Below, piece after piece: positions 63,727-64,000 of a stretch of 64,000 bases of DNA (the first letter of the stretch is position 1; each line of letters begins with the position of its first letter). Both the position numbers and the translations under genes were made by a program. The notes under the pieces are model-generated. The model ran no database searches, was not told the DNA's origin, and saw nothing but the letters and a program-made list of their open reading frames with translations. The DNA comes from an uncultured Roseibium sp. (lineage in GTDB: Bacteria; Pseudomonadota; Alphaproteobacteria; Rhizobiales; Stappiaceae). The stretch is from assembly GCF_947494555.1 (NCBI RefSeq), contig NZ_CANLVF010000005.1, positions 1-64,000 on the forward strand, written 5' to 3'.

Positions 63727-64000
63727 TTACAATGTATCCCGCTCGAACAGTTTTTGCGCCATGACGCCAACGCGGGTCTCCACGGCTTCCAGCGCGTCGA
63801 GGATCAGGTCTTCGCGGAAGCGGCGTCCGACGATCTGGACGGCGACCGGCAGGCCCTCATGCATGCGGGGTGATACGATGCCGGCCGGAAGGCCCATGTA
63901 GTTCATGGCGAAGGACCAGATCCCACATCCGAGCACCTCCATAATGCCGTCTTTTCCTTCCGCATCCCGGTTCCAGGAGTAGGTCGGGGAAGGCAGAAAC
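63727..64000 (-). CDS. Amidase, C-terminal part (5' partial)
   Basis: The frame continues to the window edge; 91 codons are seen (63727–64000). The sequence WNRDAEGKDGIM, SFAMNYMGLPAGIVS, GLPVAVQIVGRRFREDLIL is the end of an amidase-signature (GatA/AmiE-type) enzyme. The catalytic Ser-Ser-Lys part is upstream outside the window. Confidence 0.85.
   Translation of the reverse strand, partial: FLPSPTYSWNRDAEGKDGIMEVLGCGIWSFAMNYMGLPAGIVSPRMHEGLPVAVQIVGRRFREDLILDALEAVETRVGVMAQKLFERDTL

Overview
The window looks like the chromosome of a marine-type alphaproteobacterium, probably in or near the Stappiaceae/Rhodobiaceae/Rhodobacterales (a Labrenzia/Roseibium-like host is my inference, not shown). 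The grounds are the block yacG–maf–infA–LMW phosphatase–UPF0262–hisD–DUF2948 with tRNA-Phe nearby, the smo/mtl-type polyol ABC operon, Fur-family Zur control of zinc uptake, and GC-rich coding DNA with many ATGA start/stop overlaps.

Layout. (1) 1–5.75 kb is a zinc region. It holds an ArsR/SmtB-type repressor with a histidine-rich partner (0.9–1.6 kb) and, on the minus strand, one operon zur – 42-aa membrane peptide – znuC – znuB – znuA. ZnuA carries a 110-residue His/Asp/Glu loop. The last minus-strand gene is an in-frame chimera of the N-terminus of class III alcohol dehydrogenase and the C-terminus of HisI. (2) 6–7.6 kb has an ArsR regulator with two SRPBCC (AHSA1) proteins and the remnant of a sigma-54 activator. 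(3) 7.6–20.8 kb is a divergent pentitol/polyol catabolic locus. The minus-strand arm is ABC ATPase, HAD phosphatase and xylulokinase. The plus-strand arm is binding protein, two permeases, SorC-type regulator, xylitol-type dehydrogenase, SIS protein, SDR, TIM-barrel epimerase, second SDR and FGGY kinase. Two identical-architecture 6-10-6 palindromes exactly 50 bp apart lie in the shared promoter region. (4) 21–34 kb is core genome: tRNA-Phe, a 5'-nucleotidase, the hisD/infA block, a chemoreceptor with a tandemly duplicated sensor module, an esterase, a DUF3124 protein and murA.

(5) 34.4–62.3 kb is an integrated element of about 27.9 kb. The last 42 bp of the mature part of a tRNA-Thr gene (34377–34418) is repeated perfectly at 62301–62342, and a tyrosine recombinase with an overlapping excisionase-like gene lies next to the tRNA end. 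The integration end also has an S24-type repressor and a small-terminase-like gene but no capsid genes. A decayed Tn3 transposase fragment follows. The cargo looks like an envelope/osmotic stress package: PRC-barrel protein, a 2865-aa cyclic beta-1,2-glucan synthase, two transglutaminase-like proteins, a small HWE/HisKA_2-type kinase, small membrane proteins, NhaA, a Crp/Fnr regulator, and an operon ending hflK–hflC–unknown. (6) 62.4–64 kb returns to the chromosome with an unknown membrane protein and the 3' end of an amidase gene.

How the genes work together: region 1 senses and imports zinc. Region 3 imports a polyol, oxidises it and phosphorylates the resulting pentulose. Region 5 probably equips the host for osmotic or membrane stress; that is inferred from gene families only. 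Family names come from recognising motifs by eye; no database search was run.
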